From Erysipelotrichaceae bacterium (GTDB lineage: Bacteria > Bacillota_I > Bacilli_A > Erysipelotrichales > Erysipelotrichaceae): DNA of 64,000 nucleotides. Every line of letters starts with the position of its first letter. Positions within the stretch are counted from its first letter, which is position 1. The DNA lies in contig JALEZD010000009.1 in NCBI GenBank assembly GCA_022772735.1, positions 62,001-126,000 on the forward strand. The letters are read 5' to 3'. The notes below the pieces were generated by a model, which saw only the letters and a program-made list of their open reading frames with translations, searched no databases and was not told the DNA's origin. Shown one piece after another: positions 9,276-17,673 of the stretch. A program made the translations under genes and the position numbers.

Positions 9276-10238
9276 ATGGCTACTATAATTGATGTTGCAA
9301 AACTAGCAAATGTTTCTGTATCTACAGTATCTCGTTGTATGAATAACAGCGGATATGTGAGTGATGAAACAGTTAAGAAAGTTAAGGAAGCAGCTGAAAA
9401 GTTAAATTATATTCCAAATATAGGAATGCGATTATTAAAATCAAATTATTCAAGGATTATTGCTTTGTTTATACCTACATTAAATAACTCGTTTTTTGTC
9501 GAACTTGCGACTTTTATCGATAGAGAATGTGTAGAAAGAGATTATAAACTTATTGTGTGTAATATTGATGGGAATATAAATAAAGAAGCTAGTTATCTTG
9601 ATATGATTGCGAGAATGAAAGTTGATGGAGTGATAATAGCGACAGGAACTTCAATTTCACTAAGGTTATCTAATATTCCGATTGTTATATTAGACAGATA
9701 CTCAAATTCAAATGAAAATGCTTTGTTTGTGAATACTGATAACTTAAGTGGAGCTATACAAGCCACAAAACATCTCATAGAAAATGGATGTAAAAATATA
9801 GCATTTGTTCAATCTATATATCAAAACTATTCTCAACTTACAAGATTAAAAGGTTTTAATCAAGTTGTGAAAGAACACAGGATTAATTCGGCAATTATGG
9901 TTTATGATGAAAAGTCTGAATTAGAAAATATGGATTTTTCAAATTTTGATGGAATATTTGCATGGAATGATGATTCAGCAATTCAATTAATGTTTTCGTT
10001 ATTAAAGAAGGGTTATAGGATACCAGAAGACATACAAATTGTAGGTTTTGATGATTTACCATTATCTAGTTTAGTTTATCCACAGCTAACAACAATTCAT
10101 CAAGATTTAAATGAACTATCTAAAAAAACTATTGGATTATTAATAGATAAGATTGAAAATAAAGTTGTTGAAAATAATAGGGTGGTATTACCTGCAAAAT
10201 TAATTGTAAGAAATACTACAAGGAGGAAAGATGAATAA
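9276..10238 (+). CDS. LacI-family transcriptional regulator (RbsR-like)
   Basis: A 320-residue repressor. The N-terminal helix-turn-helix and hinge helix are clear (IIDVAKLANVSVSTVSRCMN, then KVKEAAEKLNYIPN). The rest is a periplasmic-binding-protein-like effector domain with the usual RIIALFIPTLNNSFF and VGFDDLPLSSLVYPQLTTI segments. It overlaps the ribokinase gene by 8 bases, so ribose or a nucleoside breakdown product is the likely effector. Two nearly identical operator blocks, in front of itself and in front of the nucleoside hydrolase operon, point to autoregulation and control of the whole locus. CcpA is an alternative identity because the operators resemble cre sites, but genetic context favours a local ribose regulator. 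Confidence 0.88.
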   Translation: MATIIDVAKLANVSVSTVSRCMNNSGYVSDETVKKVKEAAEKLNYIPNIGMRLLKSNYSRIIALFIPTLNNSFFVELATFIDRECVERDYKLIVCNIDGNINKEASYLDMIARMKVDGVIIATGTSISLRLSNIPIVILDRYSNSNENALFVNTDNLSGAIQATKHLIENGCKNIAFVQSIYQNYSQLTRLKGFNQVVKEHRINSAIMVYDEKSELENMDFSNFDGIFAWNDDSAIQLMFSLLKKGYRIPEDIQIVGFDDLPLSSLVYPQLTTIHQDLNELSKKTIGLLIDKIENKVVENNRVVLPAKLIVRNTTRRKDE

Positions 10239-11142
10239 GATTTGTGTAATAGGAAGTTTAAATATTGATTTGACATGTAATGTAGAAAACTTGCCAAAAA
10301 AAGGAGAAACAATATTAGCTGATGATTTTGTAGTTAATTGTGGAGGTAAGGGTGCAAATCAAGCTTATGCAGCTGCGAAATTGAATGGTAATGTTGCGAT
10401 GCTTGGTTGTGTTGGAAATGATGAGTATGGAGACTTATTATTAAAAAATTTAAGTCAGGTTAATGTAGATGTTTCTAGAATAAAAAAAGTTCATGCAAAT
10501 ACAGGCACAGCATTTATAAACGTTGATAAAGATGGTCACAACAGTATCGTGGTTTCTCAAGGAGCTAACAAATATTGTTTACCTGAATACATTTTAGAAA
10601 ATTTAGATGTTATTAAGGAATCTAATTATATATTAGTTCAAATGGAAATACCGTTTGAAACTATAGAATTATTAAAAGATATTGCGATGCAGAATAATAT
10701 TAAATTTATTTTAAATCCTGCACCAATTCCGAAAGTTGTGAATAACACTTTATTTGATGGTACTTATTTATTAATTCCAAACGAAACAGAATTAAGTGGT
10801 ATTACATCAAGTGGTTTAGACTTAGATAAAAAGATAGAAGAAGTTCTAAATAAGGGTGTTGAAAATTTAATTGTTACATTAGGAGAGAGGGGGGCAATTT
10901 ACAAAAACAAGGATTTTAATGTACAAATAAAAGCTTTTAAAGTTGAAGCAATTGATACAGTTGCGGCTGGGGATTGTTTCTGTGGAGCCTTGACGGTTGC
11001 ACTAAGTGAAGGAAAAGATTTTGAAGATGCGATTAAATTTGCGAGTGCTTCATCAGGTATTGCCGTAACAAGACATGGTGCACAAGCATCTATACCTAGT
11101 AGAGAAGAAGTAGATAATTTTTTGAAAAATATGGAGGAATGA
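10231..11142 (+). CDS. rbsK: Ribokinase
   Basis: A PfkB-family sugar kinase of 303 residues that would phosphorylate ribose released by the nucleoside hydrolases to ribose-5-phosphate. The N-terminal substrate motif GGKGANQAYAAAKL and the C-terminal anion-hole/catalytic-base motif DTVAAGDCFCGAL are both present; the AAGD version is typical of true ribokinases. It is translationally coupled to the LacI-family gene (8-base overlap; GGAGG before the ATG). Its TGA overlaps the ATG of a tiny lipoprotein-signal reading frame. Other PfkB substrates cannot be excluded, but ribose fits the neighbours. Confidence 0.9.
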   Translation: MNKICVIGSLNIDLTCNVENLPKKGETILADDFVVNCGGKGANQAYAAAKLNGNVAMLGCVGNDEYGDLLLKNLSQVNVDVSRIKKVHANTGTAFINVDKDGHNSIVVSQGANKYCLPEYILENLDVIKESNYILVQMEIPFETIELLKDIAMQNNIKFILNPAPIPKVVNNTLFDGTYLLIPNETELSGITSSGLDLDKKIEEVLNKGVENLIVTLGERGAIYKNKDFNVQIKAFKVEAIDTVAAGDCFCGALTVALSEGKDFEDAIKFASASSGIAVTRHGAQASIPSREEVDNFLKNMEE

Positions 11143-11210
11143 AAAAAAAGTTTTTAAAAACAATAGCAAGTGTATTACTAGCTATAAGTCTAGTAGCTTG
11201 TTCAAAATGA
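11139..11210 (+). pseudogene. Orphan lipoprotein signal peptide (23 codons), remnant or micro-lipopeptide
   Basis: This frame encodes 23 residues: a KKK start, a hydrophobic core and a perfect lipobox ending LVACSK, then a TGA stop. The ATG overlaps the rbsK stop (ATGA), and GGAGG lies immediately upstream with unusually short spacing. The most economical reading is the leftover 5' end of a deleted substrate-binding lipoprotein gene that once followed rbsK. Alternatively, it could be a functional lipopeptide or peptide-signal precursor, as known for enterococcal pheromones cut from lipoprotein signal peptides. Nothing else downstream continues the frame. Confidence 0.6.
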
Positions 11211-11314
11211 TATTAAATTAAAATAAGTATTTTTTAAAAATATACAATCTTAATAACATAATAATTATTTTAAAAATTTTATATTTTTAAAATATATAAA
11301 AATATATGAAAACA

Positions 11315-11369
11315 AATTTCCATATTTTATCTAGATTAGGAAATAATATAAAAAGAATATATGGAAATT
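11315..11369. promoter_or_regulatory. Inverted AATTTCCATAT/ATATGGAAATT elements upstream of the nucleoside hydrolase operon
   Basis: AATTTCCATAT (11315-11325) and ATATGGAAATT (11359-11369) are perfect inverted 11-mers, and a related ATATATGAAAA lies just before. The same core flanks the promoter of the LacI-family gene (9111-9150). The 11211-11479 gap otherwise holds AT-rich DNA and the operator block at 11414. Confidence 0.4.
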
Positions 11370-11413
11370 CATTAAAAATTATTTTGATACAAATATTTTG
11401 AAAATTCACAAAT

Positions 11414-11454
11414 AGTGATAACATAAATAATGTAAACGCTTTCTATAGTGTTAT
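11414..11454. promoter_or_regulatory. LacI-type/cre-like operator block 2, before the nucleoside hydrolase operon
   Basis: GTAAACGCTTTC (11432-11443) with flanking GTGATAACA and GTGTTAT matches block 1 at 9235-9275 almost base for base, with one insertion, one compensating deletion and a few substitutions. It lies 26 bases before the ATG at 11480. Confidence 0.7.
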
Positions 11455-11479
11455 TTTTATTCTTAAAACAGGAGGAAAA

Positions 11480-12439
11480 ATGAATAAAGAAAAAATTATT
11501 TTAGAAATTGATCCTGGAATAGATGATTCATTAGCACTAATATCCACAATTAAATCAAACAAATACGATATATTAGGAATAAGTATTGTAAGTGGTAATG
11601 TTGATTCAACACAAGGATGCAAAAATGCATATAAAGTATTGGAATTATTAAATCATCAACATATACCAATATATAAAGGTGATGATTTGCCACTAAAAAT
11701 AAAATATACAGACGCAAGAGATACACATGGAAACGACGGTATTGGGGAAGTTTATTTTCCAGATAAACTACATATTCAAGAAAAACATGCTAAGGATTTT
11801 ATAATTGAAACTTTAGAAAAGTATCCTAATGAAGTTATAATATTTGCTTTAGGTCCACTTACTACTTTAGCTAAAATATCCTTAGAAAATAAAGAGATTT
11901 TAAAAAAGGCTAAACACATAAAAATTATGGGTGGTAGTGCAAGAGTTCATGGTAATTGTTCACCCGTTGCAGAATACAATTTCTGGGTTGATCCACATTC
12001 TGCAAAAATTGTATTTAATTTGGGATTGGAAAATATTACCTTATATCCATTAGATGTCACATATAAAATATTATTCACTCCAAATATGAGAGAAATGGTA
12101 AGACAGTTTGATACCGAATTATCAAAATTTGTGTATGACATAACAGGGTTTTATGTAGATTTTCACTGGAAACAAGAGAGGACTTTGGGTTGCATAATAA
12201 ATGATCCTTTAGTTATAGTAGATGATTTAAATAATATAGTTGAATTTGAAAATGCTGATATTGACATTGTTGAAGAAGGTGTTGCTAGAGGAGAATCTAT
12301 AGTAGATTTTAAACCAAGTGGCAAAGTAAAAGTTGCTCAAAAGGTAGATAATAGAAAATTTTTTGAATATTTTTTAAAAACTGTATTTAATGACCAAATT
12401 AACGATGTAGAGTTAATGTTTAAAAAGGAGATGATATAA
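11480..12439 (+). CDS. Inosine-uridine-preferring nucleoside hydrolase family protein (first copy)
   Basis: Enzymes of this family split the N-glycosidic bond of ribonucleosides to ribose and free base. The calcium-binding N-terminal motif is EIDPGIDDSLAL; the first position is Glu where the family normally has Asp. Other hallmarks are LGPLTTLAKI, IMGGSARVHGN, EYNFWVDPHSAKIV and a C-terminal CIINDPLVI with the last calcium-site Asp. The length is 319 residues. A strong AGGAGG precedes the ATG, and the next hydrolase begins at the very next base after the stop. It is the first gene of an operon with an ECF transporter. The exact nucleoside, including modified ones, cannot be read from the sequence. 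Confidence 0.88.
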   Translation: MNKEKIILEIDPGIDDSLALISTIKSNKYDILGISIVSGNVDSTQGCKNAYKVLELLNHQHIPIYKGDDLPLKIKYTDARDTHGNDGIGEVYFPDKLHIQEKHAKDFIIETLEKYPNEVIIFALGPLTTLAKISLENKEILKKAKHIKIMGGSARVHGNCSPVAEYNFWVDPHSAKIVFNLGLENITLYPLDVTYKILFTPNMREMVRQFDTELSKFVYDITGFYVDFHWKQERTLGCIINDPLVIVDDLNNIVEFENADIDIVEEGVARGESIVDFKPSGKVKVAQKVDNRKFFEYFLKTVFNDQINDVELMFKKEMI

Positions 12440-13435
12440 ATGGTTCTAAAAAAGATAATTATTGATACAGATCCAGGAATAGATGATGCCTTAGCCATAA
12501 TGTATGCAATGAAGCATCCAGAAATTGAAATTTTAGGTATTACAACAGTTGCAGGAAATAAAGGTTTAAAAACAACTACAAATAATGCTACAAAACTTTC
12601 AAAATACTTTGGATCAAAAGTAAAAGTATATAGAGGTGCACATGCTAAATTAGATGAAATTGATAAACCAGAAATAGATAGCAATTTAACCAAAGATATT
12701 CATGGGGTAGATGGCCTTGGGGGTGTTAATTTAGAAAAAGATGACAGTTTAATTCAAGAAAAATCTGCATATGATTTTATATTAGAAACAATAAACAAAT
12801 ATCCAAATGAGGTAGACATTGTTACTCTTGGACCTTTAACAAATCTGGCAGTTTGTATAGAAAAAGATTTAGAAACTATGAAAAAAGTAAAATCTATACA
12901 TAGTATGGGTGGAGGTGTATTTAGTGGAAATGTTTCACCTGTGGCTGAATTTAACTATTGGTTTGATGCAAAGTCTGTAGATATTGTTTATGGAAAACTT
13001 GGTGAATATGTTCCTATATATATGGTAGGTTTAGATGTTACAAGACAAGGTTTAATTGATTTTAATGATTTAAAATATATGGAACTTGTTGGAGGGGATT
13101 TAGGTAAATTAGTTAATGACCTGGTAAAAGACTATATTAACTCTTATTGGAAGAATAATAGAGTTTTTGGAATTGTAATACATGATTTAGTTGCGATGGT
13201 TGGATATGCAAATAATGAAATATACAAAAAAGTTTATAATGCAAATTTAAGATGTGTATATGACAGTGATGTTGCATATGGGCAATGCATAGTTGATTTG
13301 GTTGATAGTTGGAAATTACCAAAAAATGCGTATATACCAATGGAAATGGATTCAAAACTTTATAAGTATGAAATAAATAAAGTTTTATTTGGAGAATCAG
13401 AAGCTAAAGAGTATAGAAAAATTATAGGAGGATAA
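12440..13435 (+). CDS. Nucleoside hydrolase family protein (second copy)
   Basis: A 331-residue paralogue of the preceding gene with the canonical IIIDTDPGIDDALAI metal motif, GPLTNLAVCIE, SMGGGVFSGNVSPVAEFNYW and VIHDLVAMVGY. It starts on the base after the previous stop, with AAAGGAG inside the end of that gene, so the pair is almost certainly co-translated. The two copies have diverged considerably, suggesting different nucleoside preferences rather than recent duplication. The S component of an ECF transporter follows after a single base, which links the transported ligand to the hydrolase substrate. Confidence 0.9.
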   Translation: MVLKKIIIDTDPGIDDALAIMYAMKHPEIEILGITTVAGNKGLKTTTNNATKLSKYFGSKVKVYRGAHAKLDEIDKPEIDSNLTKDIHGVDGLGGVNLEKDDSLIQEKSAYDFILETINKYPNEVDIVTLGPLTNLAVCIEKDLETMKKVKSIHSMGGGVFSGNVSPVAEFNYWFDAKSVDIVYGKLGEYVPIYMVGLDVTRQGLIDFNDLKYMELVGGDLGKLVNDLVKDYINSYWKNNRVFGIVIHDLVAMVGYANNEIYKKVYNANLRCVYDSDVAYGQCIVDLVDSWKLPKNAYIPMEMDSKLYKYEINKVLFGESEAKEYRKIIGG

Positions 13436-13436
13436 T

Positions 13437-14039
13437 ATGAAAAAAAATCTATCAATTATAGCTATTCTACTAGTTCCAATAGGAGTTGCAATAAACTTTG
13501 TTGGGGGACAAATTGCAGGATTATTAAAACTGCCTGTATTTATTGATGTTATTGGAACAATATTAGTTAGTGCACTTGCAGGACCATGGTTAGGTGCTAT
13601 TACAGGTTTAATAACAAACCTTATACTAGGTATTACTGCTCCAACATTCATGCCATATGCAATCGTAAGTATTGCGATTGGTATTGTTGCAGGGTTTTGT
13701 GCTAAGAGAAAAACTTTTACTAGTTTTAAAGGTTTAGCAATTGCTTCAGTTGCTATATGGGCAATTACTCAAATTACTGCAATTCCAATTACTGTTTATG
13801 TTTTTGGAGGTGTAACAGGTAGTGGAACAAGTGTTATTACAGCATTTTTAGCTGCTGCAGGTCAAAGTTTATGGCAAGCTGTTTTCACAACATCACTTAT
13901 AACAGAAACAATTGATAAAGTGATTTCTGTTATTGTAGTTTATTACATAATCAAAGCTGTACCAACAAGAACACTACTACAATTTCCTTTAGGAAATATA
14001 TATGTAAAAGAAGATACAAATAAATCAAGTGATTGGTAG
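13437..14039 (+). CDS. ECF transporter substrate-binding (S) component
   Basis: A 200-residue membrane protein with about five or six hydrophobic segments and the short loops typical of ECF S components. The segment FIDVIGTILVSALAGPWLGA is a style seen in this superfamily. It is followed at once by T and two A components, so this is a complete group I-type ECF importer. S components bind one small ligand, usually a vitamin or precursor; here two nucleoside hydrolases precede it, so a nucleoside, base or modified nucleoside is the best guess. GGAGG precedes the ATG. Sequence alone does not assign the ligand. Confidence 0.78.
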   Translation: MKKNLSIIAILLVPIGVAINFVGGQIAGLLKLPVFIDVIGTILVSALAGPWLGAITGLITNLILGITAPTFMPYAIVSIAIGIVAGFCAKRKTFTSFKGLAIASVAIWAITQITAIPITVYVFGGVTGSGTSVITAFLAAAGQSLWQAVFTTSLITETIDKVISVIVVYYIIKAVPTRTLLQFPLGNIYVKEDTNKSSDW

Positions 14040-14059
14040 GCTAATAGCCTACCAATTTT
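14032..14059 (+). terminator. Strong hairpin between ECF S and T genes (partial terminator or processing site)
   Basis: ATTGGTAGGCT (14032-14042) pairs perfectly with AGCCTACCAAT (14046-14056) around a 3-base loop, and only three T follow. The S gene's TAG stop lies inside the stem. The weak T run suggests attenuation or mRNA processing that lowers T/A expression relative to S rather than full termination. Confidence 0.6.
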
Positions 14060-14068
14060 GGAGGAAAT

Positions 14069-14815
14069 ATGAAAAAAGGGTTAGTTTCAAGTATTTATCC
14101 AACTCACAAATTATTAATAGCGGTTTTAACTATAATATTATCAATAGTTTATGATTGGAAGTTTTCATACTTAGTTGTTTTGCCAGTATGCATATTATTA
14201 TCACTAATTGATGGTAAATTTATATCTTACATAAAAAAGGTAATTATTGGATTATTTTTATTTGTAGTATTTATATTTATGTTTAAGATAATTTTAGATA
14301 AAACAGGTACAAACATTTTAATTGATTTAGGTTTTATAAAAATAAGTGAAGGAGCAATTTTTGCAGGACTGAATCAAACTTCAGCGCTTGTAACACTAAT
14401 GGCAACTATGTTGTTGTTTTTTGAAACGACAGATATAGAAGATTTTATGATTTCATTACAAAGAATGAATGTAAGCCATGTAGTTACATATATTACATTA
14501 TCAACTTTACAACTTATTCCAGATATGGCTAAAAAGAGTAAAGTTATAATGCAAGCACAACAGGCAAGAGGCATTGAAACAGAAGGTTCATTGTTAAAAA
14601 GATTATCAGCATTTTTTCCTTCCATTGGTCCACTTATAATATCTTCTATAACTGATATTGAGGATAGATCAATAACTCTTGAAGTTAGAGCTTTTTCTTC
14701 AAACAATAAAAAAACAACACTTAATAATATATCAAAAGGGAAATATGCAAATGTTTTGGATGTTGCATCAATATTAATATTTTTGGTGTTGTTTGCATGG
14801 AGGTTTTTAGGATGA
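14069..14815 (+). CDS. ECF transporter transmembrane (T) component
   Basis: A 248-residue CbiQ/EcfT-type membrane protein with four or five hydrophobic segments. The two short coupling motifs that contact the ATPases are visible as QQARGIETEGS and EVRAFSS; T components typically carry ARG-type motifs at these places. GGAGG precedes the ATG by 7 bases, and its TGA overlaps the ATG of the first ATPase (ATGA). It belongs to the dedicated ECF operon rather than the universal ecfAA'T locus. Confidence 0.85.
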   Translation: MKKGLVSSIYPTHKLLIAVLTIILSIVYDWKFSYLVVLPVCILLSLIDGKFISYIKKVIIGLFLFVVFIFMFKIILDKTGTNILIDLGFIKISEGAIFAGLNQTSALVTLMATMLLFFETTDIEDFMISLQRMNVSHVVTYITLSTLQLIPDMAKKSKVIMQAQQARGIETEGSLLKRLSAFFPSIGPLIISSITDIEDRSITLEVRAFSSNNKKTTLNNISKGKYANVLDVASILIFLVLFAWRFLG

Positions 14816-15666
14816 ACACAATTTTAGAGGTTAAAAACTTAGGTTTTAAATATCAACTTGCTGATAAACCGATATTTAAAAATTTAAATTTTAAAGTTAA
14901 TAAAGGTGAATTTATTGGATTGGTTGGTAAAAATGGTGTTGGGAAAACAACATTATGTAATATTTTAAGAGGAATAATACCAGAATTTATTAAGGGAGAG
15001 ATTCGTGGTGATGTAATAATTGATGGAAAAAATTTGAATGAATATAGCAGAGGTGTTCTAGCAGAAAAAATAGGTTTTGTTTTTCAAAATCCTTTTATTC
15101 AGATTTCAGGGATAAAAAAGACAGTTTTTGATGAAATTGCTTTTGGTTTAGAAAATCTTGGAATTGAAAGAGATGAAATGATTGAAAGAACAAATAAAAT
15201 ATTAAAACAACTAAAAATAGAATATTTAAAAGATAAACACCCAACACAATTATCTGGTGGTCAAAGTCAAAGAGTTGCATTAGCGTCAGTTTTAGTTATG
15301 GAACCTGAAATCATTTTAGTGGATGAACCAACTTCGCAATTAGATCCAATTGGAACTGAGGAAGTTTTTGAAACACTTGGAATTTTAAAAGAACAAAACT
15401 GTACTGTTATTTTGGTAGAACATAAAATAGATTTAATATGTGAATATGCAGATAGAGTTATTGTGATGAATGATGGTGGAATCGTTATGGATGGTAAAAC
15501 AGATGATATTATGAGTAATCCAATAGTTGAAAATTATGGAGTACCAATGTCTAAAGTATCAAAGCTTGCATATTTATTAAGTAAACAAAATGATGTTGTT
15601 TTTGATAAAATTCCCACAAATGTTGATGAGGCAATTAATCAATTTAGAAAGGGTTTGAATTTATGA
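14812..15666 (+). CDS. ECF transporter ATPase component 1
   Basis: A 284-residue ABC ATPase with canonical motifs: Walker A GLVGKNGVGKTTL, Q-loop FQNPFIQ, signature LSGGQSQRVAL, Walker B IILVDEPTSQLD and the switch histidine in VEHKID. The ATG at 14812 is chosen because GGAGG (14799-14803) is 8 bases away; an in-frame ATG five codons earlier overlaps that site. The start overlaps the T gene stop by 4 bases and the end overlaps the second ATPase by 4 bases, implying balanced synthesis of the energising module. Confidence 0.9.
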   Translation: MNTILEVKNLGFKYQLADKPIFKNLNFKVNKGEFIGLVGKNGVGKTTLCNILRGIIPEFIKGEIRGDVIIDGKNLNEYSRGVLAEKIGFVFQNPFIQISGIKKTVFDEIAFGLENLGIERDEMIERTNKILKQLKIEYLKDKHPTQLSGGQSQRVALASVLVMEPEIILVDEPTSQLDPIGTEEVFETLGILKEQNCTVILVEHKIDLICEYADRVIVMNDGGIVMDGKTDDIMSNPIVENYGVPMSKVSKLAYLLSKQNDVVFDKIPTNVDEAINQFRKGLNL

Positions 15667-16460
15667 AAAGTATTGAATTGAAAAATGTTACTTTTGTATA
15701 CCCTAATGGATTCAGTGCTGTTGAAAATGTAAATATAAGTATTGAAAAAGGTGAAAAAGTTGCGATAATAGGACAAAATGGTGCTGGGAAAACAACAACA
15801 GTAAAGATGATGAATGGTTTACTTAGACCAAAAAGTGGAAGTGTTTTTGTTGATGAAGAAGATATAATCAACAAAACAACAGCTACAGTTTCAAAAAAAG
15901 TTGGATATGTTTTCCAAAATCCTGGTGATCAGCTTTTTAACTCTACTGTATATGATGAAATATCATATACTTTAAAACATGATAAAATGTCAGAAGATGA
16001 GATTAAAAAAAGAGTAGAATATGCTGCAAGGCTTTGCCATATTGATGATAAATTAAACATAAATCCATACGATTTACCATTCAGTATGAGAAAATTTGTA
16101 ACAATTGCAATAGTTATTGCGAATAATTGTGATGTAATTATTCTTGATGAACCAACTGCAGGACAAGATTTATTTGGGATCACTTGGTTAAAAGAAATAA
16201 TTGATGAATTACATAGTAACAATAAAACAGTAATTACTATTACACATGATATGGATTTTGTTATTGATAATTTTGAAAGAGTAATTGTAATGGCACATAA
16301 AAATGTTATTGGTGATGGTAAAGTTAATGAGATTTTTTGGGATTTTGAAACAATTGAAGATGCAGCAATTAAACAGCCAATTATTGCAGAAATAACAAAT
16401 AAGTTGGGAATAAAAGAAAAAATTGTTAAATTAGAAGATTTATTGGATTATTTAAAATGA
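15663..16460 (+). CDS. ECF transporter ATPase component 2 with degenerate signature motif
   Basis: A 265-residue ABC ATPase paired with the previous gene. Walker A (GQNGAGKTTTVKMMNG), Q-loop (FQNPGDQLF), Walker B (VIILDEPTAGQD) and the switch histidine (ITHDMD) are intact. The ABC signature that should read LSGGQ is replaced by LPFSMRKFVTIA. Because each ATP site uses the signature of the opposite subunit, this heterodimer would have one canonical and one altered site. Similar serine-arginine versions occur in the second domains of some ECF ATPases, so the change may be ancestral for this subtype. It overlaps both neighbours by 4 bases. Confidence 0.88.
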   Translation: MKSIELKNVTFVYPNGFSAVENVNISIEKGEKVAIIGQNGAGKTTTVKMMNGLLRPKSGSVFVDEEDIINKTTATVSKKVGYVFQNPGDQLFNSTVYDEISYTLKHDKMSEDEIKKRVEYAARLCHIDDKLNINPYDLPFSMRKFVTIAIVIANNCDVIILDEPTAGQDLFGITWLKEIIDELHSNNKTVITITHDMDFVIDNFERVIVMAHKNVIGDGKVNEIFWDFETIEDAAIKQPIIAEITNKLGIKEKIVKLEDLLDYLK

Positions 16461-17584
16461 TATTTACAATTATTGTATTGATACTTATTCAATTTATAAT
16501 AACTATTGAAATGTCAATGGTTATGCCTTTAGCACCAATTATTGCAAGCTCATATAATATTAATCCTTCCTATATTTCTATTTTAAATTTAGGTTATGCT
16601 TTATCTGGATTTTTATCACCGTTTTTTGGTTATAAGGCAGATAAATTTGGAATAAAAAAAATGATTATTTTGAGTATGTTATTGTTTTCAATAGGATGCT
16701 TTATTACTTCATTTAAAAACATGTATATGTATATTTTAGGAAGATTTATTCTTGGAATAGGATATTTTAATTTAATTAGTTTGGTTACAACATATACTAC
16801 AAAAATAGTATCAGAAAAAAAGCTAGGATTTGTATCAGGTATTTATAAAATTGCTTTTTCATTAGGTGCCTTTTTTGCTCCATTACTAACATTGCAAGTT
16901 ACAAAATTATATAGTTTCAATTTAATATATTTATTTTTAGCAGGTATTGGAATTTTTATTTCAATACTTACATATAACTTTAAAGATGTTACCAATAGTG
17001 GAGAGTTAATATCAGTTGAAGAAGTAAAATCATTACTTAAAGATAAAGTTGCAATTTTATATATGCTAGCAAATATATCTTTATCAATTCCCGCAGTTTA
17101 TTTTTATAATTTTACAAGTGTATATTTAAGTGATACAGGATATTCACAAGCTTATATTTCTAATATATATAGTTATACTGCATTTGGTTCAATTATTGGG
17201 GGACTAATTATTACATTTTTTAGTACTAAAATTGGTATGAAAAAACTTAGTTTAATTTCTACATTTTTCGCAGGGATTTCACTACTTGCATTTATTACAA
17301 CAAAACAGTGGTTATATATGGGATTAATGTTTGGGATTTGTTACGATACAATTTGGGGGTTATTTTATCCTGTTGGTTCAACTTTTTATGAAAACAAAGT
17401 TGCAACATTTCTTACTATATTAAGTTGTGTAACTTCACTTACAAATTCTTTTTCTAATCTTACTGGTCCAATCATATATAGCAGATTTGGATATAGCTAT
17501 CTAATATTTATATGTGCTATTGGTATGTTTGTGTGTACCTTATTAATGAAATGGTCATTTACCATTATTAAAAGAAAAAATTGA
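16457..17584 (+). CDS. Major facilitator superfamily transporter
   Basis: A 375-residue protein with about twelve hydrophobic segments. The MFS motif A is recognisable as GYKADKFGIKK between segments 2 and 3, and a central charged loop (residues about 175-195) separates the halves. Its ATG overlaps the end of the second ECF ATPase by 4 bases, so it is the last gene of the nucleoside hydrolase-ECF operon. It may export a base or take up a nucleoside, but the substrate cannot be inferred beyond context. Confidence 0.82.
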   Translation: MIFTIIVLILIQFIITIEMSMVMPLAPIIASSYNINPSYISILNLGYALSGFLSPFFGYKADKFGIKKMIILSMLLFSIGCFITSFKNMYMYILGRFILGIGYFNLISLVTTYTTKIVSEKKLGFVSGIYKIAFSLGAFFAPLLTLQVTKLYSFNLIYLFLAGIGIFISILTYNFKDVTNSGELISVEEVKSLLKDKVAILYMLANISLSIPAVYFYNFTSVYLSDTGYSQAYISNIYSYTAFGSIIGGLIITFFSTKIGMKKLSLISTFFAGISLLAFITTKQWLYMGLMFGICYDTIWGLFYPVGSTFYENKVATFLTILSCVTSLTNSFSNLTGPIIYSRFGYSYLIFICAIGMFVCTLLMKWSFTIIKRKN

Positions 17585-17587
17585 ATT

Positions 17588-17615
17588 GATAGTTAGCTTG
17601 ATTAACTATCTTTTT
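17588..17615 (+). terminator. Terminator after the MFS gene
   Basis: GATAGTTA (17588-17595) pairs with TAACTATC (17603-17610) and is followed by five T. It ends the nucleoside hydrolase-ECF operon. Confidence 0.8.
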
Positions 17616-17673
17616 ATATTAATATTTTTAATTATATGGACAAATCATATGTTAAAATTTATTTGGTGATTAT

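Noticed and set aside
13397-13651. Minus-strand frame opposite the ECF S component
   Set aside because: Shadow of a hydrophobic gene read backwards; no start signal.
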